The notes beneath the pieces were generated by a model, which searched no databases, was not told the origin of the DNA, and saw only the letters and a list, made by a program, of their open reading frames with translations. Positions 45,401 through 60,400 of a DNA stretch of 64,000 nt are shown here, one piece after another; the stretch's first letter is position 1; every line of letters begins with the position of its first letter. A program made the position numbers and the translations under genes. This stretch comes from Nectonema munidae (lineage: Eukaryota; Nematomorpha; Nectonematoida; Nectonematidae), in NCBI GenBank assembly GCA_030549495.1, contig JAUIRK010000731.1, positions 62,001 to 126,000 of the forward strand. The letters are read 5' to 3'.

Positions 45401-48400
45401 ATTCCACGCTCCTAAAACTTTCATATGGAGATGAATGGGTGATAAATTACTTCGAGAAACAATATGGCAAGTGCTCTTGACTCCCGAGATACAAAAGAAA
45501 TGGTCGTAGTAACAATATTTCTAACAGATCTGCCGATTGAGGTCAAAAAATTAGAACAAATATTAAAAAATTGTAAAAACTGGACACTTTTTTGGTGGTG
45601 CTACTGACTAGTTTAGGAGTATAAATTCCTTTTCCAAAGCAAATATATATAAATAATAAAATAGTGAAAATGAGATGTAAAAGGAAAGAGGATGTTGAGT
45701 ATGAACAATCGTTGGGTTAAGGAGATGAGGATGTTGAGAATAAGCAATCGCTGCGTTAAGGAGAGACCAATATACTTAACAAGGCAATACATACATACAT
45801 ACATACATATATAACTAAGATTAAGACCAATATAACAAATGAGGAAGTGTATAAGATTATTATAATATATATATATACCATGAAATGGTTAGAATTGAGG
45901 AGGCATTTAGAATATCGAAAATAGATGTTTAGTAGGTGTTACTGTTTTACTTTTAAGAATATATAGGAACTGATATAAAATAGAAGGAGGCATCAATTTA
46001 AATGATTATAATAATAATAATAGACATGTCTAACAAAGAAATGATATAAAATTGAAGGAGGCATCAACTGATTGTAATAATAGACATGTCTAACAAAGAA
46101 ATGATATTAAACGGTTATATACCAAGACCAGAAAAAATTATAGTTTGAACGTTAAAATTTAAATGATCAAAACAATATGATCAATTAAGAGTTTAATACA
46201 AGTTTCATAACTACAAGTTCAATGAACTCTGATTTTTAAGCTGTCCTTATATGAGGACGTTGGGAAAACAAAATTATAAACTTTTATTCAATTATTTTTT
46301 TTCATGAAAAATATCAAAACACCCAACACAGAAAGTAATTAAACATTTTTTACAATATGTTCGAGGCTTCCTTGTACAATTTTTCAATCCACATCTTTGT
46401 TTTTTTCTTTTCAAGATTATCTATCAAATCTTACAATGTCAAAAACTTTTCTTTTTTTTGGCACGTACTCCGCTTTTTAAGATTGAAGGGATGCTGTTGC
46501 AATTTCTCTTCTGAAATCTAAAAGACTCATTTTTATTCTGAATCCGCATGAAGATATATTCTCCAAGCGTTCACCACCGTCATATCTAGCATCCTTGTTA
46601 TCAAGCACTAATACCATTTAGCTTCTGATGGACGTTAAATATTGTGCAGCCAGCCAGTCGTGTATGTCCACTCCACCCATATATTTGTTATAATTTTTTA
46701 TAAGTAATGCTTACTTTATGTTTGATTTGTTAAAATATTCACGCAAGAATTGTCGAACCATTACGCAAAGAATCTCATTTTTATGATCAAAGCAATAATC
46801 CAAAATTCCTCTTTCAAGCTTCATCATTTTTCAATGGGCACTTTTTGGTTCTGTTAATCCTAACTGTTTCAGTTGCTCTAAATTTTTTATTTTTTAAACT
46901 TTGCATCAGATCCAGGCTTGTAAAAAATTGTAGAAGTATACATAGTATATTTCTAGTTTTTCTATTCTTGAAAGCAAATAAAATACAACTGGTGTACCAA
47001 GAGATTCTTTTTCTTTTTGATTTGACTTTCCAGTATAAACATTGAAATTTAAGCAATAACCGGATTCATCACAAAGACCCCCAAACTTGAAGCCAAATCT
47101 TATTGGCTTTCCGCGAATATATTGTTTCATAAAGTGGCGTCCATACTACTTACCATCACTTCATCTACTGAAAGATGTTGAGAAAAATAAGCCCATTGAA
47201 TAAAATTTCTATTTACAATGTCAAGAAGAGGTCTAATTTTGAAGCACCTATCTATGCTTGACTTTGCTTCATCATTATCAACTAAATGCAAGTAAGATTT
47301 AATTTTTTGGAAACGGTTTCTTGATAGAGTTTTCTTTACAAGATCAACACCCAACTCGCTCGCATCAGACCAATATGAACAAATACTTGGTAGCTTGTTA
47401 TATCCACTAAGGATAGAAACCAAAAAAAAGATTTAATTTCGTTTACGTTTGTTTCAAAAGTTGAATCGTTTTAGCATATCCATTCGTTTCTTTTGTGAAT
47501 ACTTTGAAAATATGGGAACTCCAAAGATTTCCAATGATGAACTACAAAGATTTTTTTTTATCACATTTTCTCTGATTTCTTTTTCATCGATATTTTGAAA
47601 AGATGATTTGTAAAGTATATTTTTTAGATTTGTCCCAATTCGTAACTTTTCGTATTTTTTCTTTTTCTAGTACAAAGTCACTTTTATCAAGAAAAACTTC
47701 AATTGATCCAGGTACATCAAACAAGTTTGTTGCATTAGTTCATTCTTATTCTCCTTCATCTTCATCGGTTAAAACATCTATTTGCGGAGGAATTTAGAAA
47801 CTAAAAGCTTTTTTAAAAAAACTTAAGCTTAACTTAAGCTTTTTAGAAACGTTTTTATTTTTGTCTAGACAAACAGCTGAAACATATTCACATGCTTCTT
47901 TCAATGTATCAAACGGTATTCCTTCACCCATATTTTATTCTAAAAGGATAAAGTTTAAACATATATACAAAATAAAAATAGTTTTTTAAAAATAACAAAA
48001 TTGACGATAAAATCTAATAGGTTTTTTTAATCGATTCAATATATTTACATTTTTATTGCTTATGTTACCAATGTCCTCATATGAAGACAGTAATATTGGA
48101 GGTTCTTTACTTATATATATATATATCTCTCATAACCTGTACGGTTGAACGCGGGTAGACAACTTGCGTGTTATCTCCAACCCGTATATTACGATGATTC
48201 TTCTCCAACCTGTATTCTACAATGATTCATCTCCAACCTGTATACTACGATAATTCATCTCCAACCTGTATACTACGATAATTCATCTCCAACATGTATA
48301 CTACGATGATTTATCTTCAACCTGTATACTACGATGGTTTCTATTCCATGTACAAATAACTAGGGAGACAATGTTCAACTTTCTGTTCACATTCTGCTAG

Positions 48401-51400
48401 ATGTAAGATTTGATATACCCCATTCGGGGAGACGATGGTTCATCTACAACCTGTATACCGCGATAATTTATCTCCAACCTATCAGTTCATATTTTGCTAG
48501 ATGTAAGATTTGATATACCTCATTCGGGGAGAGGATGTTAGATAAGTTATTAATTTTTTCACGATATTAAATAATTTATTTTATCAAATAATCAAAATAA
48601 AATTCTGTAATCAAAGAATCGAAAAATATTCTTTAAAAAATCAAAAAATATCAAACTTTCTGTTCATATTTTGCCACCTCATACGATGTTACAAAAGTTA
48701 TTACCTATACTTTGCAATTTGCACGATTTTAAATATTATATTTGTCAAATAATCAAAATAAAATTCTGTAATCAAAGAAACGAAAAATATTCTTTAAAAA
48801 ATCAAAAAATATCAAACTTTCTGTTCATATTTTGCTACCTCATACGATGTTACAAAAGTTATTACCTATACTTTGCAATTTGCACGATTTTAAATATTAT
48901 ATTTGTCGAATAATCAAAGAATCGAAAAATGTTCAAATCAAAAAATATTTATTCTTTTTAAATATATCGTTGGCTCCCCTTACTTTTAAAATTGAAAGAT
49001 AAACCTAGTCTTTAATAATTAATTCTTATCAAATTATGCACATACGAAACTAAAAGTAAGGGGAGCCAACAATATATTTAAAAAGAATAAATATTTTTTG
49101 ATTTGAACATTTTTCGATTCTTTGATTTTCGACAAATATAATATTTAAATCGTGCAAATTGCAAAGTAAAGGTAATAACTTTGTAACATCGTATGAGGTG
49201 CAAAATATGAACAGAAAGTTTGATTTTTTGATTTTTAAAGATTTTTTCGATTCTTTGATTCAGAATTTATTTTGATTATTTGATAAAAATATTATATAGG
49301 TTGGAGATGAATTATCGCGGTATACAGGTTGGAGATGAACCAACGTAGTATACAGGTATAATGTATATAGGTAATAACTTATGTAGCATCGTCTCCCCGA
49401 ATGAGGTATATCAAATCTTACATCTAGCAGAATGTGAACAGAAAGTTGAACATTGTCTCCCTAGTTATTTGTACATGGAATAGAAACCATCGTAGTATAC
49501 AGGTTGAAGATGAATCATTGTAGTAAACAGGTTGGAGATGAATCATTGTAGTATACAGGTTGGAGAAGAATCATCGTAATATACGGGTTGGAGATAACAC
49601 GCAAGTTGTCTACCCGCGTTCAACCGTACAGGTTATGAGAATATATCATTACATATTAGAGAAGAGTTTTTTAAACTCTTTATACTGAAAAAATATTTCT
49701 TCAAACATATTACTGTTTTAGTTTAAAATGCATCCCTTATCTGCTAATTAATGGTATGAAGCCCATGGAAAATATAAACAGTAAAATGGTATTTCTTAAG
49801 GACTTATGATATAAGTAATGTATTCTGAAAGCCCATAAAAAATGTTTTAATTTGGTATATCGCATGATGCATAAATGTGAAAGTTATAAGCGTTTTAATA
49901 TTTGACTAAGATTTAAGCTAGGAACACTACAAATAAACTAAGCGTACACTAGCCCGATAAAATAAACCACACACGCGTGCTAAAGATGCGGTGTAGCGTA
50001 TGGGAGATAAGAATTCACTGCGCTCACAAACGCGTAATGCAACATTTTTAATCTTTCTTCGCATAGTTATGCTCTAAAATCAATCAATAATGTGATTTAT
50101 TCTTCGCACACTGTCGGTATAATTTTTAACGAATGCCCTTCGTTAAAAATTAGAAAGGTTGTATCTAAACTAAATAAAAGTAGACTACGATTATCCAACA
50201 AAACTCGTACATTTAATCGACATTTTTCACTTGAAAAATAATTTAAAATTTATTAGAAAAATATTATACTGACCTATACTACTGACCCATAAAAAGTAAA
50301 AAATAAATATTAATTTTCGCATTTTATTTAACTATGACTTTAAAATGTTAAAAACATATTCTACCTTTGTGAATATAAATTTGAAGAAATAATATATAAA
50401 CTCATTTATTATTGGTATTTTTTGAAACTAGATAAAAGTTGCTGACCTCACTAAAAGGGATTTTGGAAAAATAAAAATATATTTATTTGTAAAACCTAGC
50501 CTATTTTACCAAAGAGTATAGCTTCAAATCTTGTACATTCGATCAACATTTTTCTTCAAAAAAATTTTAAATTTATTAGAAAAATTAAACTGACCTATAC
50601 TACTGACCTTTAAAAAGTAAAAAATATATATTAATTTTCGACAGTTTTCTTCAACTATAAATTTTAAAATGTAAAAAACATATTTTACCTTTCTGAATAT
50701 AAAATATTGAAAAAATAGTATATAAGTCATGACGTTAATTATTATTTGTATTTTTTGAAATAGTTAAAGTTGACTGACCTCACATAAAAGAGATTTTGGA
50801 AAAATGAAAATATATTTATTTGTATACCTACCTATTTAAAATTTTTTTAAAATCTTCCATTATGCTAAAGGTGCGTAATTTTTTCAAAATTTAGCAAAAT
50901 TTTTCAAGTAAAGTCCATTTATTAAAATTTTTAAAACTTTTGAAAAATAAATTATTCTAGAGTATGTAGCAAACGATAAGCTTTCTAATAATATATATCA
51001 TAAAAAAATTGAAAAAAGTTTAATTCTTTCTAAATCAAAAAGTAAAAATTTGAAAAGTAGTATTGGTAGTATTATTATTATTACATTTTAATATATATAT
51101 AAAATAAATTTTTATGATAACAATTTAAAGTAAATTTTTGAATTTTAGGTAGAATTTTTGAAAGTTTCATATGTATGTAAAATATTTTTTGAAAATTTTT
51201 ATTTTAAGTATATTTTAAGCTTTTACGATTTAATTTAAATATATAAAAGGGTTATTGTCTCCCCGGAGTTGCCAGACTCTGATATATGGTTTTTTTCAAC
51301 ATTTTTTTATAATATTCATTTAACTTGTTTATGTTGATATGTAAAATAAAAAAGGCGTTCGTACTTTTCTAATTTTTCAAGAAGAAAAAAGGTTGACTTC

Positions 51401-54400
51401 CCGGAAAATTTCAATGTAAAAAATTTACTTTTCTACAAGTAGGTATTTTTTTAAACTTGAATTATTAGAAAATAAAAATTAAAAAAAATTTTTTTTTGTT
51501 AAACATAAATTACTAGTATACTTTATTTTTAAAAAATATTTTTTATAAATTCTATTGTAACTGTTACAAAAAATTATCATCAATTAAAGACAATCTAATT
51601 TGTGTCCTTATATGAGGACATTGGGAGAAACCCGGTTAAGTGAAAAATCATCCTTGCCTCCCTACATAAGCAAAGAAGCACTTTTAACCAAAAAAAGTTT
51701 AAAAAATTTCGTTTTGAGTAATAAAATATTTTAAGTCATATTGCCCTCCTTATTTTTATACGCCGATTTATAACAAGTAATGCTTTTTTGCTTATGTAGG
51801 GAGGCAAAGGCGATTTTTCATTTAATACCATTTCTTTGTTGGAAATATTATTATAATCAGTTACGTTGATGCCGCCTTCTATTTTAAACCATTTATAATC
51901 AGTTAAGTTGATGCCTCCCTAAATTGTATACCATTTCCTATATATGTTTAAAAGTAAAACGGTAATACCTATCTATTAAACATCTAATTTCAATGCAAAG
52001 CAAAATACCTACCACCAGGCTTAAAACTAACTTGCTTAAAATTTAATTACAATTTACTTCCTTCCAGTTTAATTGTATAATAATAGAATGAACACTTAAT
52101 GCCTCCAAACCTACATCATTTTTAGAAAAATATATATTATATATACATACCAAAAGGGTGGTTTTTACTCATCAGATGCTATAAGAAATATCCATTGAAA
52201 TGTCTTGAAATAGCTTTGCCAAGCTCCTAACAATTTACCTTCAGTTCAGTATACTTTACACAGCTTTGTCTTATTATGCTGGTTTATGTAATATTGTGTG
52301 GGTGGCTAAAGTTCTTTATTATGGCGAAACTTTCGCCCATTTATTTTTTTTAAAATATAACAGTTTCAACCTAATATTTTAATTTCTTACTACAGAATTC
52401 TTTGAGGTATTATCAGAGGACCCAAAATAAATATTCACGACTTAGAAAAAGAATTGCATTTTAACAAATGCAAATCTGTGTCAAAGTATCCAGGAATGAC
52501 GGTACTAAGTTTTTTAAGAAAAATTTTACGCAACGTATAAAAACATTGCCAACTATTCTAAGCAATCTTGATAAAAAAAACTAAAACATTAAATATAACG
52601 ATCATTATCTAAGAATAAAGATGCTATATATTTAATTTTGGCATAAAAGACTTGATTCTTTAAATTTGCCCATTCGCCTAGGGAGGGGGCTGATCAAGAG
52701 CACGGTGCAAAACTGATTTTAATGGGGCCAGAAGAAAGTCTATACATTTATATACACGGGAGTATACAAAGTGTATACTGTATACATTTATATATTTCAG
52801 AGGAGTTTCAGAGGGGCAAAACCCCCTCCCCTGCCTTTTATCGATCGACCTGGTTACACTAATTAATAGTGATAAACCTTGTAAGCTTTAAATTATAGAG
52901 TTCTTATATCTATGAAGAAGTAAAGCTATAAAAAATATTTGACGCGCCCGCTCAAAAATGTATGGGATCTTATTCAAATTAATAAGCTACATTACTGCCT
53001 TTGATCAAATATAGCTCTAATTTGCATTATTATATCAAAGAATGGGAAGTTAATGAAAAAAATAGACTTATCCTTAAAACAAGAGAACTAATATGGAAGA
53101 TCTACTCTCAAGACAAACAAGTCGTATACTATAAAAAGATATATAATTGAGAAAATTTCCCCTTGATTTGAGAATCGTTTGACAGGTTTCACAATTACAG
53201 GTGTGTTTTGGTGATGTTTTTTTTGAAAAGAGCAGAGAGCATATGCTTCAGAATGACTCAATGTAGAGTCTCTATCTACTGCTATTTACTGAACTCAGTT
53301 TCTCTCTGCTGTGAGTGTCTACTGTGTAAATGTGTGCGAGTGTCAATTCGATGGTATACGGAGAAAAGTGTGCAAACGACAAAAGTGTTTTCATTGATTC
53401 AATCTTCAAATGAACTTATAGAAATAAAATCTGAATATTTAAGTTTGATTATATTAAGTTGTTGATGATGATGATGATGATGATGATTATCAGCATAGTC
53501 AAGTTATAGCAATAGGTAGACGTCTATTCAAATGATATTTCTAATGAACACTTTTGTCTTTTGCGTGTTTTTTCTTATCTTTGCCAGTTGTTATGGTGTA
53601 AATGTGTGTATTGCGCTGTGTTCGCGCTGGTGTGTCCTTCTCGTAAGGTTTTTGCTCTTTTTCTGGTAACAAGGACCTCGAGATTTTTGTTTTTCTCCGA
53701 ATCCTCTTTGTTTGTTGAAAAATGCATTACTCCTTGTTTATGAACACGAACGAAGAAGTGCAAGGTATTAACTTTTTTTAGAATCTGTTCTAACCCTTTG
53801 AGGCATGGGTTTTCTATCGTCTGCCTTCTTTCTCAATGAGGTTTTATATAAATTAAACAGACGATTTTTGGACACTGGTGTCCCATTGTGCCTGAAAGGG
53901 TTAAAAGAATATGCGTCTGAAACTCAACCGCAAAACAAGTAGAGTAATATGGAAAGTTTACTCACAAGCCAAACATGTCTTTTAAAGGTATAGAAATTAT
54001 ATGTGTAGCGAAAGGGCTTTTCACACGTCCTCCTGGATGTGCGCCCCCGGTACGTATATGAATATCATATAATATAATGACGTGGATGGTAAATTGCCTG
54101 AGAGTACAACTAGAATAAGAAATGACAGCCTGTTTTTATTGCAAGGAAAAATTTAATTTCAAAAAGAAGTTTGATCAAGGAGTTTTTAATGTATTTTCGA
54201 GGAGCAGGAATAAAATATTATCTACATTCCCGGGGAATCGAGGAGGAGGAAAAGACACTGTCCCTCATTTTGTTAAATTCATTAGGTTTGTATATCATCC
54301 ACCTTATGTAAGTTTAAACATGCAAAAATGGATTCATTGAAGACATTTTCTATTATAACTCCCCTTGCCTTTCTTAACAAAAGTATCAATACATCTAAAT

Positions 54401-57400
54401 CTAAGGTCTTGACATCATCACCCGCAAAACTGAAGTTAGCGCAATTTTACAAGATTATTCGAAGAAACTGCGTCCCGCAAATTTCTCGCTCCCTCCTCCC
54501 TTATGCTTTTTTGATATTTTTGTTTGTATGCAATGCGTTCGTCATTATTAGGCGTTTTTTATTATCTAAAACCGCTTTTCGCTAGGTTTCGCTTCGTGCT
54601 GGACGAACCGGAGAAACAGCTGGGTCTGCCGCTTGGCAAATTCGTCTACGTGTGTGCCAAGGACCCGGAGAAGATGCTGATGAGGCCGTACACGCCCTGC
54701 TCCCTGCAAGAAGCTGCGGGGTACTTCGATCTCGTGGTCAAGGTTCTTAATTCATGATATTATTCATTCCCGGATACTAGTGGTGTTGTGATACTAAAGT
54801 TTTGTACGATTCCGATTCCGATGTAAAAAATACACGATGCTGATACGAATTCTTTTTATTTTTAAACTTTATATTTTTCACAAATCGACTAGGTATTCAA
54901 TGAACAATTAGCCAGTGGTTCTCTACTTTTTTTTGTTACCCATGCACCCCTTTACTCTTCTTTTTTGTTGGTAGACCCGGAAATGAAAAAATATTTTATT
55001 ATAATATTTTTCACCAATAAAATTTTTGAGGTTAAAACAGTATATAATTAGAAATCATATAAAAATGAAAGCAAATCTAATGCAAATCAATTATAATACA
55101 ATTCCTAAATACAGTTATGAAGTGGCTTTCTTCATGGACAGTATTTCGCCTTTGGACCCCCTCAATTATTATATGGACCCATAAGGTCCATGTGGACCCC
55201 GGTTGAGAAACCCTGCAATTATCTCTGATTAAGTTGAGAAAACATAAAAAACATCTAAAAGTGAAACTTTTTAATTTTGTAGGCTTCGGCAATTTAGTAA
55301 AAACTAATAAACTAAAAACCAAATGCTATACATTTTTATAGTCCAAAATTATTCTTTTTATAATACTTCTTTATAGTATCACTAAAACATAGAGGTCATT
55401 AAAAATTGCATTCCTATTCCTTTTCAAAAACACAATATTTTTTACCAAGTTGTCTTTCAATTTTTATTACTTCAATTCAAACAAGAGCAATTATGGAAAG
55501 TACTAAATTAAAAGCACAGCAAAATCTAGGTAAGTGAAGGCATATTCCAAAACGTAGTGACTTTAACCCCCTCGTCTCCCCATTTTTATTATTTCAAATC
55601 AAACACGGAGCAAACTTTATTACGTACAGTATCAAATTAAACACGGGAAAGTGTAGCTATACTTAAATCACAATGATCTTTACACCCTTGTCTCTGCTTT
55701 GTTATATCAAATCATACATGCAGCAAATTTTATCCTAAATGGTAGTAGAATGTAATTGAGTATAATGAATAAAATTATCATAGGGTAGTAGATATCCTTA
55801 TCCTTTTGAGAGTTAGAAAACATTGTGGCTAAAAATATGAGGGCTTGTCTCCCGAGTCCAACCTCTTGATTTACATATATATATATATAATATACCTCAT
55901 AATCTGTACGGTTGAACGCGGGTAGACAACTTTATTGTCTTTTGCAATTTGCACGATTTTAAATAATATATTTGTCAAATAATCAAAATAAAATTCTCTA
56001 ATCAAAGAATCGAAAAATATTCTTTAAAAAATCAATAAGTATTCAACTTTCTGTTCATATTTTGCTAGATGTAAGATTTGATATACCTCAAACAATGTTT
56101 CAAAATTATACCTATATTTTTGCAATTTGCACGATATTAAATAATATATTTGTCAAATAATCACAACCAAATTCTGCTAGCATTTTAATAATGTCTTAAA
56201 TCATTTGATAATGTTAGTTTCTGCATCGGGCTGATCCTTTGACACCAACTAGTGAAACATCCCTGTTCCTAACATTTTCAGTTGGTCCTCTGCCACATGT
56301 GCTGAGAAAAGGATTCCAACTATACTGAACTTCATCAGCACACTTTAAATTTTCATCAATTTCATTTTCAGAAAAAGAAGAATCCGAGTAAGTTTAATCT
56401 TCTTAAATAGTAAAACCGCTAGATTCTTCAAAGAGACACTTGAACTATTCGATTCCTTTTGAAGAGCAAAAATGAATTCTATCAAAGTGTATGAACATTA
56501 TTGACTTTTTCACTTAACAGAATCAACCTTGAAATAACCTAAACCAACTGATCTTTTTTTGAGTTTTGGAGGATGAAAGTGGTGTAAACGCAAAGTGCAT
56601 CATATATAACACAATCACTGACTTGTCAAGAAGAGAGGATGATGTAAAAAGAATACCCCTAATAGCTCTCGGTTTAGTTTTTACAGCAGTTACAAGAGAA
56701 AACTTTCTGTAGTTGCTGTACTAGCAGGAGTTGTAGGAAATTGAAGTGCATGCATTGATAATAATTTTTTTAATTTTCATGGCGGTATACCCCAAGCCAA
56801 AATGTCAGTGTGTTTTTTGGAATTCCAACTTCAAATATATCTTCTTTTTGCCAATACTAATTTTTCTATATTGCGGTTCAATGAAATCAATTTTGTTGGC
56901 AGCTATAAACATTATTGGTAAATTGAAAAACTTTTCTTTATCAACTTGCCTAAACATGTGTTGGACTGAACAAAGAGAGGTTTCTAAATGTGTCTGCTGT
57001 TTCAGATATTCTGAATTAAATTTGTATAATAAGTTCAAAAATAAATAAACGACATCTTTCTTTTATTATTGAAATATTTTTTTGTTTCAAAGATACCTCT
57101 TTATTTGGGTATTCATTCAAATAACGATTAACTTCAGGTTAATTTTGCTCCATAGTCAATATAAGTTTTATGGAGTGATTCAAGTTCTTTAGACAAAATT
57201 GAAATAATGCACACTCAAAATCTTTCCCAATAGGAGTAGCAAAATGAAAATATAAGTAATTAATTTGATCAAATTAATAATCTTCCCTTATATTTGGAAT
57301 TAGATTGAAATAAATTTTCTGTAGAAGCAAAATAATTCTGAAGTTCTTTCCAATTAGTTAAAATAATAAAAAAAAATTTACCTCTAACAAGCTTGCAATT

Positions 57401-60400
57401 TTTTGAAAAGGCACTGAAGTTTGATACGTATTTTTAATATTAAGAGAGTGAAAGATAGTTTTATATTTTTGCCTTGGAAGATCACTATTTAAACACCTGT
57501 TCAATCTCCTGAACTTATCCTTATTGATCTAGACCAATTTCTTGCAGTTTTGAAAACAAAAGATCAAAGAGAAATTGAGCAGTAGTTGACAAAATATAAA
57601 AAATGGTTTCAATTTTCGGATTTTTAATATTTTCATTAAAAAATCTTACAGAAATACACAAATGTTTCTTAACTGAGATGTCACTTGATTCGTCAATAAG
57701 AAGCACTTTTTTTACTCATTCGACTTTCTTTCAAATCACTTCATTTTTTATTATTTGAGTGCATTTACTCCTGCGCAATTTTGTTTAATTGTTTATTTAA
57801 TAAAAATAATTGAGCAATCGGGACAAGGCATCAGTGTAAATTTTTCCCATGCAATTTCGATTCCAATACATGAAAAGATCTCCATTCTTACGATTCCGAT
57901 TAACGTCCCCTCACTATCGGATGCTACTTTGCTTACCCTCTAAGTCCAGCTTTTTACAAAAGAAAATTTTCCCCATCTTTTGACGTTTGTAAATGCAGAC
58001 GATTATTGTTTTATGTGAAAGTGATCTCCAATTCGGCCCGAAATGATCACTCTCCCAACCCCAAATGACGCAAGTGAAGAAAACAGCCGTTTCTCCTCCC
58101 TTTCCCAACTCGTTAAGAAATTAGAAAAGAGGGCATTGAAATGGCCCGGTTTCATCCTGGTGAAATATGAAGGAAAAAATATTAATTAAGTGTGTGTGAT
58201 TTTTATATTTAAATTTTATATTTTTATTCTTAGTTTTACTTTCTATCATTTTCGACTCTCCTTTAAATATATTCTTATTCAGGAAGAAAATTAGCGTTTA
58301 TTTATAAGCAAATTCGAAGTAGTACTATTCGAGCATACATCAGTGACGATGAAATCCTCATTCACAAAATGATCTTTGTATTCTATTCTTTTCTCCTCGT
58401 CTTTTTGCTTGCTAATGACTCAGTGTTTCCCAAACGTAGGTGATTTTTTTTTAAAATGGGATAAAAATTAAAAAAATAGGTGGCTGTTGTTAGGAAATAG
58501 ATGCAGACAATCATGTTAGAGTTTTTATAATAAAAAAAGGAGTAGAATTGGATAATTGCAGGCTAAATCGATCGAAAAGCATGGAAACACGCTCATTCGA
58601 TCACGACAAAGCAACTTATTTTAATGGGAGGGTGTCCTTGGCCATGACTTGAGTTGACTACACATCAACGTCTAAGGGCTAGTGCTGTGGAAAGACGCGC
58701 TGTGGGGAAGCGTTTCGTGATACGCAATCACTTTCATTCGTTGGGATGAAGGAGTGGGATTTGAGGTGTGTTTACATGAACGTGTTGCTTTAGATCTACC
58801 GCCGCAACGTTCATCCCAAGTTTCCTGATGGTGGAAAGATGTCTCAGTATCTGGAGTCCTTGAATGTGGGGGAAGAGGTGCAAATCAAAGGTCCGCTCGG
58901 ACACATCGAGTATTTGGGAAAGGGCACTTTTGATGTTTCTGAAAACAAGCTGAAGGAGACGCACCAAGAAAGGCTGACTGGAATCAAGCAGATTGGAATG
59001 GTCGCTGGTGGCACTGGTAAGCCTTTCATTCTTCCAGCATTAAAACGACTTTAGAAACCACTAGGTATTCAAAGTCAAAAAATATTTAAACTTACTACGT
59101 AGTTTGTTTATATTCTAGGACAGATTTTCCCCCGGGATAAATTCGAGGTTACCAAGTGGGAAATAAGCACACTGTTTAAACAATAAGGGATCTTTCCATG
59201 TCTGAGAAGCGATAGAATATGTCTATTGTAAATAGACGGCAATGTGTTTACCCGATTGGATATCCTCATACCATTAGGAGTGGGCAGTTACCCTGCAGCA
59301 TCTGAAATACGCACACAAAAGCAGTCACACATTATTTATTTATTTTATTGTTCGCGAAAAAGATTGCATCAAAATAGTTATTTGGACTAGGTGTCAACTA
59401 TCTTGTCTAGAGCGCTACCTACATCTCTCTGTATGTTATTTATTTAAGAACTTCCCCTAATGGCAAAACTGCTTGTTTTTTACCCCCCCCCTCTTCCAAT
59501 AATTTTCTATAAGTAAGAGTTGCCGCTTGTTTATAAAACATGTATGATGATCGCATTATGCGATGTAATGATCTTTCGAATACATGATAATGTAAGATAA
59601 GAGAATAAAAGAGGGAATGCAGACTTTCGAGTCAAGCATCATGCCAAGCTGTATACACTCTTTTTAAGAGTATAAAGAGCGCTGTATACACTCTTTTTAA
59701 AGGATTACTTGAATATTTGGTCTCCCGTGTTATTTCCAGACCAGTAATTTGGAAAATTGCACCAAAAAAATCGCCCCTCCCAATAATTTAGAGGATGTGC
59801 GTCCCAGGTATGTATATATCCTCTTATTGTTACTTTACATATAATCTGAATCAGAAAGCAGACTCAGTACTGAAAGATAAAATACAAGATATAGATTTAT
59901 TACAAAGAAAGGCGGGAGCTAAAAGATGTTTCTCAAGCTCTCCTCTTACCAATTGTTAACAGGCCTGGTTAATATCAAATGTTTCCGTTAGTGGATTGAA
60001 TATTCTCTATTGTGACACTTTTCAGATAGAAAAGCAAGAATCATCCTATATAATCTTCATATAATTGCTAACATGGTTCTAGGAATTGACAGGTATAAAG
60101 TGATGAACTTCATTTTGGTCGTTTGAAATAGAAATGAAATGTCTTAAATTTTGGAAGATACGGGATAATTACATGATAATTAAATAGTTTGTACAAAAAA
60201 GAATACTAGAAATGCAATACAAATTTATATATACAAATTTACAAGGGGTACTTTGAAAAAAATTGAAGGAAATGTTAAAAACATTGCGAACTACCCAACT
60301 AAAGCATTAAATTAAATAAGTATGCTATAAAGTTGAATTCTGGAATAAGAGACTTGATTGTTTAAATGATATTAAGCAATGATAAAAAGGTTATTTATTC

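Larger units (their letters stand above)
42472..54585 (+). other. CYB5R intron 1 (12.1 kb)
   Basis: GTGAGC at the start and GCTTTTCGCTAG at the end. It holds a jerky-like element with a hAT inside, a large inverted-repeat structure with piggyBac and palindrome, several MITEs, and uncharacterised AT-rich repeats. 42520-43060 is unusually GC-rich for an intron here, but the frames in it show no recognisable protein. Confidence 0.85.

Noticed and set aside
48129-49640. CRISPR-like array from the regularly spaced repeats
   Set aside because: The repeats are contiguous minisatellite units in inverted arms in a eukaryotic intron, with no unique spacers.
53208-53465. Open frames at 53208-53763 as Cys-rich small proteins
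   Set aside because: No signal, motif or splice support, and the region lies between MITE and microsatellite sequence inside intron 1.
54122-54585. Open frames just before CYB5R exon 2 as coding extension
   Set aside because: A clear acceptor at 54585 and the exact phase fit to exon 1 show that the coding exon starts at 54586.
58421-58520. hAT element starting with CAGTGTTTCCCAAAC
   Set aside because: No inverted partner end or target duplication was found, so only one terminus-like word can be reported.
58734-58967. Minus-strand open frames over CYB5R exon 3
   Set aside because: Shadow of a well-supported exon.
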